This document shows, piece after piece, positions 1-10,550 of a DNA stretch of 64,000 nt. The translations under genes were made by a program, and so were the position numbers. This stretch comes from Caprella mutica (Eukaryota > Arthropoda > Malacostraca > Amphipoda > Caprellidae), in the NCBI GenBank assembly GCA_947561585.1, contig CANNZV010000868.1, positions 124,001 to 188,000 on the forward strand, read 5' to 3'. Every line of letters begins with the position of its first letter. Positions within the stretch are counted from its first letter, which is position 1. The notes below the pieces were generated by a model. That model did no database searches. It saw nothing but the letters and a program-made list of their open reading frames with translations, and was not told the origin of the DNA.

Positions 1-1744
1 CGTGCGTGACGTCATTAAAACGACGATTCTGTATGGTGTATTTTTAGAACATAAACATACACTACAACTTTAAGATGAGACATGAACACGAACATTGCAT
101 GTGTACCTTTGTAGAAGATAAAACTGATGTGTTATTTGGAGATGTGGAGATGACTGTGGAGATATATTTGTTAAGATTTAGAGAATCTGTTACCTTAGTA
201 CCTTTCGGTCCTAAGAACAATTTTTCTTTCATCTTCTTTCTCTGAAAAAGAGCAACCTTAACTTATGTCCAAAATTCGTCGCCATAAATAAACAAATTTC
301 TTCATAATTAGGTGAATAATTAACTAAATCATCAATCAAAGATCCATTAAAGTATTTTCAAATGTGTTTGTTTTGGAATAGCTCGTGTCTTACGGTCTGT
401 TTGTTTTTCAGTTTCCGGTGTGTTTCCGTGCTATTGTTGTACTTATTTTCCTAATGACGTAATCCGGTATTAGTGCTCATGGATGCATTTCTCTAATGAT
501 ATACAAGGATTACCTTAAACTTATTAGACGCTACTGTTAAAGTACAATGGGGACATCAATACGTGATATTGTTACTCATTTCAGAAACTATTCATAAACT
601 TCGTTAGGAACTAACAATTATCGGAAATGTGTATAATTAATGAATATATGTTTGAAAAACCTTCAAAACACTAAAAGTAGATTTCTACCAACTTTTTGAA
701 ACTGTAAATCAGAAGCTGGTGGGAATATCAACTTACACAATTACTATTTTAGACCTGAACATGAGGAAACAAATCAAATAAAAACACACAATATCAATGA
801 GTAAACCCAGCGGCGAAGCCAATAAAGAAAATCTCCTATGACCATCTAAGGTACCTATAACCATACCTACCTAGATAATAACAATGAAGAAACACATGAC
901 TTTTAGGGCTAAGCATAACCAGCTACAACCTATGGATGTTCGTGTGAATTTATGCTTAAACTAAAATTACAATGTCGTATCATCTACAATATTTACTTTG
1001 CATTAGATCTATTCATTTGGTAACTTGACAAAATCTGCGACTACCATTTTCAGCAGAAGGTTCAGGTCTAGAGCATATCGAGGGGGCTGTGTTCACCGAA
1101 AGTATTGCAGGAACTTCTCCCTGGTGGACGAATGTAAGACTGAGAATAGTAATAAAGAGTCGATATCATCTGTGAAAGAGGTATGTGTGTTTTATCTGAT
1201 TGCAGGAATTCTAGCATTGGCAATTGTAAATAAAACTCTGGTGCGGTACAGTAATGAAGCTTACAAAATCACTCTTTGGTGAAAGTTCCTGTTGTTTGAT
1301 TTGTATCAATTAGTCAATAGGTTTTTTCTGTGACACAGCGGTCTGGGCAAACTTTTCTCTATTTCTAGTGATTGAAAGATAGCTGATTGGTAATCTAAGT
1401 ATTTGACACTGAAAGTAATGAAACGGAGATGCTTAGATCATATTGTGACCTATTTATGCAATCTGGCAGTTTTTTACATTGTATCATTTAAAAAGTTTTA
1501 GTGAACTAGAAATCAGTAATCTAGAACAAATGATTAGTACAAGATCATAACTTATCACTTTTCTATAACTGTTAGGAATTCGTTCAGTATTCACAACAAT
1601 TCACATCTGAGTCTCTGTAGATGATAGGCAGTGCAATAAGGAGGTGCCCTTAGCGGTTACTTTCGGGTACATGAGACCAGCAATTCCTGAATGGCCTGGG
1701 GCAAGAGGAGGTCTGACCTTGAATGGTAATGGACACACTGAATG
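1..1744. other. Gene-free AT-rich flank
   Basis: I see no gene here that I can support. A short open stretch at 1025-1282 starts at a TTG, has no recognisable domain and is not flanked by convincing splice sites. The sequence is unique at the scale of this window until the 67-bp repeats begin. Confidence 0.5.
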
Positions 1745-2222
1745 CTTTGATTGGACTGTGAAAAAGCGAGACTGATGCCCGGCACACGATGTGACTAACA
1801 AGAACCAAACTATTTGGGACTACTGTGAAAAAGTGAGACTGATGCCCAGCACACGATGTGACTAACAAGAACCAAACTATTAGAGACTGCTGTTAAAAAG
1901 AGAGACTGTTGCCCGGCACACGATGTGACTAACAAGAACCAAACTATTTGGGACTACTGTGAAAAAGTGAGACTGATGCCCAGCACACGATGTGACTAAC
2001 AAGAACCAAACTATTAGAGACTGCTGTTAAAAAGAGAGACTGTTGCCCAGCACACGATGTGACTAACAAGAACCAAACTATTAGGGACTACTGTGAAAAA
2101 GAGAGACTGATGCCTGGCACACGATGTGACTAACAAGAACCAAACTATTTGGGACTACTGTGAAAAAGAGAGACTGATGCCCAGCACACGATGTGACTAA
2201 CAAAGAACAAACTATTCAGAAC
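1745..2222. repeat. 67-bp minisatellite, about 7 copies
   Basis: The landmark GTGACTAACAAG recurs at 1791, 1858, 1925, 1992, 2059, 2126 and 2193, always 67 bp apart. Adjacent units alternate between two sequence variants (TTGGGACTACTGTGAAAAAG and TTAGAGACTGCTGTTAAAAAG types), which suggests amplification of a two-unit block. No coding function is apparent. Confidence 0.95.
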
Positions 2223-2319
2223 TACTATTAGGTGTAACTATTGGATCGAAATGTTCAGTACAAATCATGGAAAGGAATTACTACACCTTTAGGTAATTTT
2301 CGGAAAACCGAATATACAG

Positions 2320-3304
2320 TATGGGCCACAAAAATGTTTCTGCATTTTCAAATACTTGTAAATCGTTAACCAATAGACGAGAAAACTGTGACTTAGTTTC
2401 TTTTTCTCTGCCTCTTATTGTACTATTAACGGGTAAAAACATTTTTGAACTGTTGGACATAGTTTAAGAACAGGTAAGCAAAGAGTTAGGGTGATTATTT
2501 TTGTCATTGCGCAAAGGTTATTCTTAGAGCTAACTCTGTGATTTTACTTTAAAAAATTATAATGGTAGACATTTTAATACAGGGTGCTTACACTTCTTCC
2601 TAGTAAACTATTTGGAAATAGAACAACTTCAGTGGCATTTTGATCTCATTGAAGTTTTCACTCTGAATATTCGTTCTTCGCTTGTTCATTGCATGGTTAA
2701 GGCCCGTTTCACACTTGCATTCTTAACAGCGCGGAAAAAAGCTCTTCTTAAAATGTGTTTACACTTGCGTTTTTTTATCGCTGAAAGAAAAAAAAAACAT
2801 TAAATTTTTACTTCAGCGATAATAAAAAAACGATTGTGTGAACACAATTTAATAAGAACTGTTTTTCCGCGCTGTTAAAAATGCAAGTGTGAATCGGGCA
2901 TTAATCATGCAATGAACAAGCGAAGAACGAATATTCAGAGTGAAAACTTCATTGAGATCAAAATGTCACTGAAGTTGTTCTATTTCCAAATAGTTTACAA
3001 GGAAGAAGTGTAAATAAACTGTATTAAAATGTCTACCATTATTATTTTTTTTCCTCTTATTCACTGCCGTTTAGTAAAAAAAATCACAGAGTTAGCTCTA
3101 AGAATAACCTTCGCGCAAGGACAAAAATAATCACCCTCACTCTTTGCTTACCTGTTCTTAAACTATTTCCATCAGTTTAAAAGTGTTTTTACCTGTTAAT
3201 AGTACAATAAGAGGCGGAGAAAAAGAGACCACGTTACAGTTTTCTCATCCATTGGCTAATGATTTACAAGTATTTGAAAAAGCGGAAACATTTTTGTGGC
3301 CCAT
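2320..3304. mobile_element. ~1 kb palindromic fold-back element
   Basis: Two arms of almost 0.4 kb are inverted copies of each other. They begin with TATGGGCCACAAAAATGTTTC at the left and end with its inverse near 3304. Matching pairs run inward through the splice-like GAACAGGTAAGCAAAGAGT block, the GAGTTAGCTCTAAG block and the GAATATTCGTTCTTCGCTTG block. A 3-bp repeat, CAG, flanks the two ends and could be a target-site duplication. No transposase is encoded. The small open frames at 2612 and 3183 are arm sequence, not genes. Confidence 0.85.
2701..2900. mobile_element. 200-bp MITE nested at the palindrome centre
   Basis: The segment starts GGCCCGTTTCACACTTGC and ends with the inverse, GCAAGTGTGAATCGGGCA. 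It is flanked on both sides by TTAA (2697-2700 and 2901-2904). It is itself a hairpin with ~85-bp arms closing on an A-rich loop near 2790-2805. TTAA duplications are known from piggyBac-like elements, and a GGCCCGTTT...-type end is also seen in Harbinger-like MITEs, so the superfamily is open. Confidence 0.75.
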
Positions 3305-3470
3305 ACAGTATTTGTTGTTTTATAGAAAGAGATATCAACATCATCCTTTGCTTAGTTGTTCAAATAAGGCTCTTTTTCTAACTACCACATCTCAAATTGA
3401 CTAACTAACTACATATTTAGGTACCAGTTTTAGGCAATATAATAGAAAACTGTCACATCCTTTTATGTTT
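3305..3470. other. Short unique spacer
   Basis: This is AT-rich sequence between the palindromic element and the 40-bp satellite. No feature was recognised. Confidence 0.4.
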
Positions 3471-4594
3471 CAGAATTGTAGATATTCACGTCCTAAGGAC
3501 TGCAGGAGTGGATTATGGTAGATATTCACCTCCTAAAGACTGTAGAAGTGGATTATGGTAGATATTCACCTCCTAAGGACTGCAGAATTGGATTATGGTA
3601 GATATTCACCTCCTAAGAACTGCAGGAGTGGATTATGGTAGATATTCACCTCCTAAGAACTGCAGGAGTGGATTATGGTAAATATTCACCTCCTAAGGAC
3701 TATAGAAGTGGATTATGGTAGATATTCACCTCCTAAGGACTATAGAAGTGGATTATGGTAGATATTCACCTCCTAAGGACTATAGAAGTGGATTATGGTA
3801 GATATTCACCTCCTAAGGACTGCAGAATTGGATTTTGGTAGATAATCACCTCCTAAGGACTGCAGGAGTGGATTATGGTAGATATTCACCTCCCAAGGAC
3901 TATAGAAGTGGATTATGGTAGATATTCACCTCCTAAGGACTGCAGAATTGGATTATGGTAAATATTCACCTCCTAAGGACTGCAGGAGTGGATTATGGTA
4001 GATATTCACCTCCCAAGGACTATAGAAGTGGATTATGGTAGATATTCACCTCCTAAGGACTGCAGAATTGGATTATGGTAGATATTCACCTCCTAAGGAC
4101 TATAGAAGTGGATTATGGTAGATATTCACCTCCTAAGGACTGCAGAATTGGATTATGGTAGATATTCACCTCCTAAGGACTGCAGGTGTGGATTATGGTA
4201 AATATTCACCTCCTAAGGACTGCAGGAGTGGATTATGGTAGATATTCACCTCCTAAGGACTGCAGGAGTGGATTATAGTAGATATTCACTTCCTAAGGAC
4301 TGCAGGAGTGGATTATGGTAGATATTCACTTCCTAAGGACTGCAGGTGTGGATTATGGTAAATATTCACCTCCTAAGGACTGCAGGAGTGGATTATGGTA
4401 AATATTCACCTCCTAAGGACTGCAGGAGTGGATTATGGTAGATATTCACCTCCTAAGGACTGCAGGAGTGGATTATAGTAGATATTCACTTCCTAAGGAC
4501 TGCAGGTGAGGATTATGGTAGATATTCACCTACTAAGGACCGCTGGAGTTGATTTTGGTAGATATTCACTTCCTAAGGACTGCAGGTGAGGATT
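3471..4594. repeat. 40-bp minisatellite, about 28 copies
   Basis: The unit runs GATTATGGTAGATATTCACC followed by TCCTAAGGACTGCAGGAGTG. Unit length is held at exactly 40 bp through nearly the whole array. Variation is concentrated in the second half, with CTGCAGGAGTG, CTATAGAAGTG, CTGCAGAATTG and CTGCAGGTGTG classes interspersed in runs. That pattern points to repeated unequal exchange or conversion of multi-unit blocks. The unit carries stop codons, so it is non-coding. Confidence 0.97.
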
Positions 4595-5204
4595 CCTAAT
4601 AAATTCCTCACAATTTGGCTGGTATGCGCACACCAAAGAATTCTGGAAAATGGACGCCAATGTTAAGATGCAAGAGTTAATTCCATTGCAAGAAGTTAAT
4701 GCACATTATTATGATTATCATTCTTAATTATTGAATTGCAGAGTCTTGAATCACAGGAATAAAATGGAGTGCATTGTGCTTAAGAGTTACTTATTTTGTG
4801 GTGGGAAAAAGAAAAATTATTTGTTACTATTAAATATGGTTTATATGATTATCAAAGAATTAATAACCGATACATCAAAAACAAATAATTAAGTAAAGAA
4901 AATACTTCAAGTTTAAAAGTAATGTTCCATTTTCTTTTGTCCACTAAATCCTCATCATCAAAATTAGAATATCGGAACTTCATTTCTGGAACTCATGAAT
5001 ATTTTGATGATCAATTGTCGATGCATTTGCAAATTTCTAGAAAAGTGGTTAATTGCTCATCAGGTGTCGTATTACGAACTAATAGGCCTATCATTCGATA
5101 TAGAGAGATAGGCCTATTATACCTCATAGAGAGATGGGCTAATCATACTATCATTGCAGAGAAGATAGGCCTGTCATAGACTGATACTATCTTTGCAAAA
5201 AAAC
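4595..5204. other. Intergenic, with degenerate GGCCTAT repeats
   Basis: Most of this stretch is unremarkable. At about 5085-5200 a motif close to ATAGAGAGATAGGCCTAT recurs in four degraded copies. It resembles the GCCTATCA part of the 36-bp satellite that follows and may be an eroded edge of it. The open frame at 4922-5179 runs into these repeats and shows no domain. Confidence 0.4.
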
Positions 5205-5257
5205 ACTGCCTACCAATACCATAGAAGATCATAGCAGAAGAATGCCTATGGTATGAA
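5205..5257. repeat. Left fragment of the split 36-bp minisatellite
   Basis: One and a third units of the CATAGAAGATCATAGC satellite lie here, cut off by the element that follows. The same satellite resumes at 6309-6354 and again from 8142. Confidence 0.8.
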
Positions 5258-6308
5258 TTGGCACTAGGACTTTTCCCCGCCGGACTTTTCCCCGTCAGGA
5301 CTATTCCCCGCCGGAATTTTCCTCGCCGAATAAAATAATAGTATTTTGGGCTATTAAATTATAATTTCGATAAAACAAACCATTTTTAATAGAAGACGCA
5401 TTTTATCAACAGATTTACACAGTAATACAGTCTTATTTTTAGCTTTGATTCGATATTGGTCGTTTAAACTTTAAGACTGTACCATCGTAAATTTGCATAT
5501 AATTAAGATATGCTACCAAGTTCAAAACATTATGGCAATTCTAATGGATTGCAAAATGTGGCATTTTAGTCTAAAAAGCTAGGATTAATTCAGTTTATTT
5601 CTGCTCTAAAATTATACATATCGCGAATTTATTATTTTCTTTGCCTATTATTAAAAATGTTCTAGTTTAAATATATACTTTTCCAGAAGTATATATTTAA
5701 TTGTAGTTTTTTAATTTGACAATTAATATATTAAACTACAGAATTAATAATCCTACTAGTATTTTTTAATTACACTTAATATTGACTTCTTTTTTTAGTG
5801 TCTTTTTTTCTATTATGCTTATTTCATATTTATTCCTTAAAGAACTTACGATGGATTAACCATTATAATGAAAATACATAAGTTAGAGTGTAGAAATCCT
5901 TAAATCAAGACTTTTCAATTAGTCAGATTTGGGGTCGATTTAGATATAAAGTTGTACATTATTTTTGAAAAAGTCTCCAATGAAAACTAATTATCGAAAG
6001 AGTAACTGCAAAACGGGTTCGGTTCAAGGAGTTGGTAAGTGACCAATTTCCATGCAACAACATTTTTTAAAAAATCCAAAAAATTGGCTAGTTGCGACGG
6101 CAGACTTTGATTTACAATTTTACGGCAATAAATTTATTGGGCAAACCCATTTTTTTCCATAAAAACTAATTAAAAAAATCTTAATATTAAATTGTCTTCC
6201 AAGGTTTAAATTAAAAAAAATAGGCGTGGAAAAGTCCGGCGGGAAAAAGACCGGCGGGGAAAAGTCCAGGCGGGAAAAAGTCCGGCGGGGAATAATCCGT
6301 TTCGCCAA
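5258..6308. mobile_element. Non-autonomous element with GC-rich inverted ends
   Basis: The left end reads TTGGCACTAGGACTTTTCCCC and the right end is its imperfect inverse, ending CCGTTTCGCCAA. Inside each end the motif GGACTTTTCCCCGCC is repeated three to four times, in opposite orientation at the two ends. The ~900-bp interior is AT-rich and has no transposase. A convincing target duplication could not be identified. It lies within the 36-bp satellite, which is present on both sides. The superfamily is not recognised. Confidence 0.7.
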
Positions 6309-6354
6309 CACCATAGAAGATCATAGCGGGAGAATGTCTATCAATGCCATAGAA
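6309..6354. repeat. Middle fragment of the split 36-bp minisatellite
   Basis: A little more than one unit lies between the two inserted elements. Its last 8 bp, CCATAGAA, serve as the left target-site duplication of the hAT-type element. Confidence 0.85.
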
Positions 6355-8141
6355 CAGTGGTCGGCAACCTTTTTACCGTCGTGGACCGGTAAACGTTCAA
6401 CAAAATTCTCGCGGCCCGGAGTGATAAATAAAGCTAATATTGTTGGGTAGGCTAAAAATTTGTTCGGTTCGAAGAGGGTACTGCTTTCTTAAATTTCTTT
6501 CTTATTTCTAAATATATCTTTTTAAATAACAATTGGTACAAAAAATAGCAATAATACTCAGGAAAAAATAATTTCATTACTCACGTACGGAAAAACCATA
6601 ATCAGGTAAAAAAATGATCATAATATGTAGAAACTGCACCCCAGTCCATTTTGGGGTTGCAGATTGTACAGGAGTGAAATAATTGAGGTGCAGATTGTAC
6701 AGGAGTGAAATAATTGAGGTGCAGATTGTACAGGAGTGAAATAATTGAGGTGCAGATTGTACAGGAGTAAAATCATTGGGGTGTAGATTGTACAGGAGTG
6801 AAATAATTGGGGTGTAGATTGTACAGGAGTAAATCATTGGGGTGCAGATTGTACAGGAGTGAAATCATTGGAGTGTAGATTGTACAGGAGTAAATCATTG
6901 GGGTGCAGATTGTACAGGAGTAAAATCATTGGGGTGTAGATTGTACAGGAGTGAAATCATTGGGGTGTAGATTGTACAGGAGTAAATCATTGGGGTGCAG
7001 ATTGCACAGGAGTGAAATCATTGGAGTGTAGATTGTACAGGAGTAAATCATTGGGATGCAGATTGTACAGGAGTAAAATCATTGGGGTGTAGATTGTACA
7101 GGAGTAAATCATTGGGGTGTAGATTGTACAGGAGTGAAATCATTGGGGTGCAGATTGTACAGGAGTAAAACCATTGGGGTGTAGATTGTACTGGAGTAAA
7201 TCATTGGGGTGTAGATTGTACAGGAGTAAATCATTGGGGTGCAGATTGTACAGGAGTGAAATCATTGGGGTGCAGATTGTACAGAAGTGAAATCATTGGG
7301 GTGTAGATTGTACAGGAGTGAAATCATTGGGGTGTAGATTGTACAGGAGTAAATCATTGGGGTGCAGATTGCACAGGAGTAAAATCATTGGGGTGCAGAT
7401 TGCACAGGAGTAAAATCATTTGGGTGTAGATTGTACAGGAGTAAATCATTGGGGTGCAGATTGTACAGGAGTAAATCATTAGGGTGCAGATTGTACAGGA
7501 GAAAATCATTGGGGTGCAGATTGTACAGGAGTAAATCATTGGGGTGCAGATTGTACAGGAGTAAATCATTGGGGTGCAGATTGTACAGGAGTAAATCATT
7601 AGGGTGCAGATTGTACAGGAGAAAATCATTGGGGTGCAGATTGTACAGGAGTAAATCATTGGCGTGCAGATTGTACAGGAGTGAAATCATTGGGGTGCAG
7701 ATTGTACAGGAGTAAATCATTGGGGTGCAGATTGTACAGGAGTAAATCATTTGGGAGCGGACTCTACAGATTATCCAAATAGATATTATAATACTCAAGT
7801 ACGAAAAAATAGTTATAAGATAATAGTAGTCAGGTTTAACGCGTCTAAACTTGTTTTGAACATGTCACGAAGGGTATGGTACGTTAGTACTTTTTTGAAC
7901 GGGTCCACAGATAGGACACTAAATATCTTGATCAAAACATCACTGATTCTTTACATTATATAATCATTTTCTAGGTATTTGTCTAAGAAAATTTGAACTT
8001 GTCAACCAACTTGCATGTATTTTCTATTTATGTGAGGTAACACTTATATTTATTAATAAATGATGAATATTCTCCCGCGGCCCGGTACCAATTGTCTCGC
8101 GGACCGGCACCGGTCCGTGGACCGGGGGTTGCCGACCACTT
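6355..8141. mobile_element. hAT-type non-autonomous element carrying a satellite
   Basis: The left end is CAGTGGTCGGCAACC and the right end is its inverse, GGTTGCCGACCACT. Subterminal GGACCGG-rich and GCGGCCCGG motifs lie at both ends. The flanks are CCATAGAA (6347-6354) and TCATAGAA (8142-8149), a near-perfect 8-bp duplication, and 8 bp is the hAT hallmark. About 60% of the interior is a 30-bp minisatellite. There is no transposase frame, so mobility would have depended on a source elsewhere. Confidence 0.88.
6652..7756. repeat. 30-bp minisatellite inside the hAT-type element, ~36 copies
   Basis: The unit is close to GGTGCAGATTGTACAGGAGT followed by AAATCATTGG. Units are 30 or 31 bp, depending on AGTAAATC versus AGTGAAATC or AGTAAAATC. 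Because many units are multiples of 3, long open frames appear on both strands (for example 7354-7659 and 7385-7798 on minus, 7431-7715 on plus). They encode only the repeat and are not credible genes. Confidence 0.96.
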
Positions 8142-8760
8142 TCATAGAAGATCATAGCGGGAGAATGCCTATAAATACCATAGATTCATAGAAGATCATA
8201 GCGGGAGAATGCCTATAAATACCATAGATTCATAGAAGATCATAGCGGGAGAATGCCTATCAATGTCATAGAAGATCAAAGCGGGAGAAGGCCTATCAAT
8301 GCCATAGAAGATCATAGCGGGGAAATGCCTATCAATGCCATAGAAGATCATAGCGGGAGAATGCCTATCAATGCCATAGAAGATCATAGCGGGAGAATGC
8401 CTATCAATATCATAGAAGATCATAGCATGAGAATGCCTATCAATACCATAGAAGATCATAGCGGGAGAATGCCTATCAATGCCGTAGAAGATCATAGCGG
8501 GAGAATGCCTATCAATATCATAGAAGATCATAGCATGAGAATGCCTATCAATACCATGGAAGATCATAGCAGGAGAATGCCTATCAATACCATAGAAGAT
8601 CATAGCGGGAGAATGCCTATCAATACCATAGAAGATCATAGCGGGAGAATGCCTATCAATACCATAGAAGATCATAGCGGGGGAATGCCAATCAATACCA
8701 TGGAAGATCATGGTAGGAGAATGCCTATCAATGCCATAGAAGATCATAGCGGGGTCGTAC
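8142..8760. repeat. 36-bp minisatellite, main block, ~17 copies
   Basis: The unit is ATAGAAGATCATAGCGGGAG followed by AATGCCTATCAATACC, 36 bp and therefore 12 codons. Both strands stay open through it: plus 8253-8879 reads a 12-residue IEDHSGRMPINT-type repeat, and minus 8196-8792 reads DRHSPAMIFYGI. Both frames are explained by unit length. There is no signal peptide or other domain, so I call this a satellite rather than a gene. Confidence 0.93.
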
Positions 8761-9118
8761 CTTACCAAAGTTGTTTGTTGGTTTTGTGTCATTCTAATAA
8801 TGACGCATCACTTCCGGATATCGTTACTTTGAATCACTCCGCTACCGGTGGAATTAAGAAAATGATTTATTTCTATTAAGTAAATATACGTCAAGGTTGA
8901 TCTCTCGATTAATTATTGGTTTACAGGAATATTGGGAGAAGTTTTATTGAACTTAGAGTGAAATCACTAAAATAAAATTGATTGATGAGCATCTTCACAA
9001 ATTTTCACATCTTTTCCTAAATGTTTAATGCCTTCACACTGCGTAATTGAAGTCTACAACATTCATATAACTCATGCAACTGTTGAAAAATGCACGTGAT
9101 TCTTATTTTAAAATGAAC
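8761..9118. other. Short intergenic spacer
   Basis: This is unique AT-rich sequence between the 36-bp satellite and the Mutator-like element. Nothing was recognised. Confidence 0.4.
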
Positions 9119-9695
9119 GGTGACCGGTATATTCCACCCTGATATATTCTACCCAAAGTACCTATATTCCTCCCCGTTATATTCCACCTAAAGTAAGCTC
9201 CACCCCACTTTACGGGTTAGGTTTGGTTTATCATTAATATTACTCATTTTTAAGTATATATGATATAACACTATTAACTGTCTCCCGCTATTATTAAGTT
9301 TCTCAATCACAAGCTGCATGATTATATTCACTATCGCTAACACAAGCCCTTATCAACTGTAAGGTGATTCCATCTAGTAATTCTTGTTATTTTCATTTTA
9401 TTTTGAATTTGGTAGTTTGACTTCGAGTGAAAGTGGCAGTAAAATGGTTTTGACCGATATATTTTTTTTTCACCTGGGTATTTTGCATGTTTTCTTGCCA
9501 AGAGGCTTTTAATTGAAGGGATTCTTGCACCTCTAAATATTGCTCGAATGACACAGGGTTTCATCTGAGTTATTTTTTCTTGGGTACTCAGGCCCACAAC
9601 TCAGTACTTAAAAATGGCCATCTATACATAAAAACATAAAAATTTTATTGTCACCCTAATGAGCATTGTCGATGGGGTGGAATTTAACTAAAACC
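9119..9695. mobile_element. Mutator-like non-autonomous element, short copy
   Basis: The ends carry repeated blocks of the type GGTATATTCCACC on the left and GGTGGAATTTAACT on the right. The flanks are a perfect 9-bp direct repeat, AAAATGAAC (9110-9118 and 9696-9704), the length typical of Mutator-like elements. It shares its ends and several interior blocks (GGTTAGGTTTGG, TCACAAGCTG, TGAGTTATTTTTTC, ATGAGCATTGTC) with the 1.65-kb copy at 39508. It therefore looks like an internal-deletion derivative. The minus-strand frame at 9337-9597 is not supported. Confidence 0.82.
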
Positions 9696-10110
9696 AAAAT
9701 GAACATCTCTTCAAAATAAACAGTTTCATAGATAAAATGATCAGTAAAACATGAAGATACAAATATCTCAGTAAAATAACTCAATCATGGATACCTAACA
9801 CTATATAATAATGAGACAACATGCATCTAACAGCCACAATAATAGAGACAAAAGCAAAGACATTTTACAAATCTGCGACTGACAAAAAAGAACAAGAATG
9901 TTTACAAAGTTTGAAAAACAAACAACATCCATGCAGCACTACCCCGCAAATTAAAAATAAACACAAATACTCCGTAAAAGCAGAACCTAACAGCTTTATC
10001 GGCAGCTTTGGCACGGAATGTACACACGAATTAGACTCTAGCGGCTATGTGCTAAGTTTACTTGTTATTGTCGTTGTTGTTGTTATGTAAAGACTGTGTG
10101 AAGGTAGCTG
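9696..10110. other. Intergenic with an unsupported small frame
   Basis: An ATG-initiated 89-codon frame at 9821-10090 ends in a low-complexity valine run produced by a GTT repeat. It shows no domain and no splice context. Nothing else stands out. Confidence 0.35.
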
Positions 10111-10550
10111 TGAGGTGTAACGTTAGTCAAAGAAACACAGTCTATGTTTTACCCAAAGTTTGTGAGGTGTAACGTAAGTCAAAGAAACACAGTCTATGTT
10201 TTACCCAAAGTTTGTGAGGTGTAACGTTAGTCAAAGAAACACAGTCTATGTTTTACCCAAAGTTTGTGAGGTGTAACGTTAGTCAAAGAAATACAGTCTA
10301 TGTTTTACCCAAAGTTTGTGAGGTGTAACGTTAGTCAAAGAAACACAGTCTATGTTTTACCCAAAGTTTGTGAGGTGTAACGTTAGTCAAAGAAACACAG
10401 TCTATGTTTTACCCAAAGTTTGTGAGGTGTAACGTTAGTCAAAGAAACACAGTCTATGTTATATCCAAAGTTTGTGAGGTGTAACGTTAGTCAAAGAAAC
10501 ACAGTCTATGTTTTACCCAAAGTTTGTGAGGTCTAACGTCAGTCAATAAA
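10111..10550. repeat. 52-bp minisatellite, ~8.5 copies
   Basis: TGAGGTGTAACGTTAGTCAA recurs at 52-bp intervals from 10111 to 10475, with a degenerate last copy at 10527. Units are almost identical, indicating recent expansion or homogenisation. Confidence 0.96.

Noticed and set aside
1601..1868. Overlapping minus-strand frames with LVTSCAGHQS repeats
   Set aside because: They derive from the 67-bp satellite.
2612..3404. Small open frames at 2612 and 3183
   Set aside because: Both lie in the arms of the palindromic element and show no domain.
3471..4594. CRISPR-like array of 40-bp units
   Set aside because: There are no spacers: the units are contiguous and vary internally, the genome is eukaryotic, and no cas genes are present.
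7354..7798. Long minus- and plus-strand frames encoding CTICTPMIYS-like repeats
   Set aside because: They are translations of the 30-bp satellite inside the hAT-type element and exist on both strands because of unit length.
8196..8879. Two ~200-codon repeat frames as candidate secreted or silk-like proteins
   Set aside because: They lie on opposite strands of one 36-bp array, with no signal peptide and no promoter; unit length explains both.
9337..9597. Minus-strand 86-codon frame
   Set aside because: It lies inside a non-autonomous transposon, has no domain, and is not conserved in the longer family copy.
9821..10090. ATG-initiated 89-codon frame
   Set aside because: It ends in a valine run from a GTT repeat next to a satellite; there is no signal peptide or homology that I recognise.
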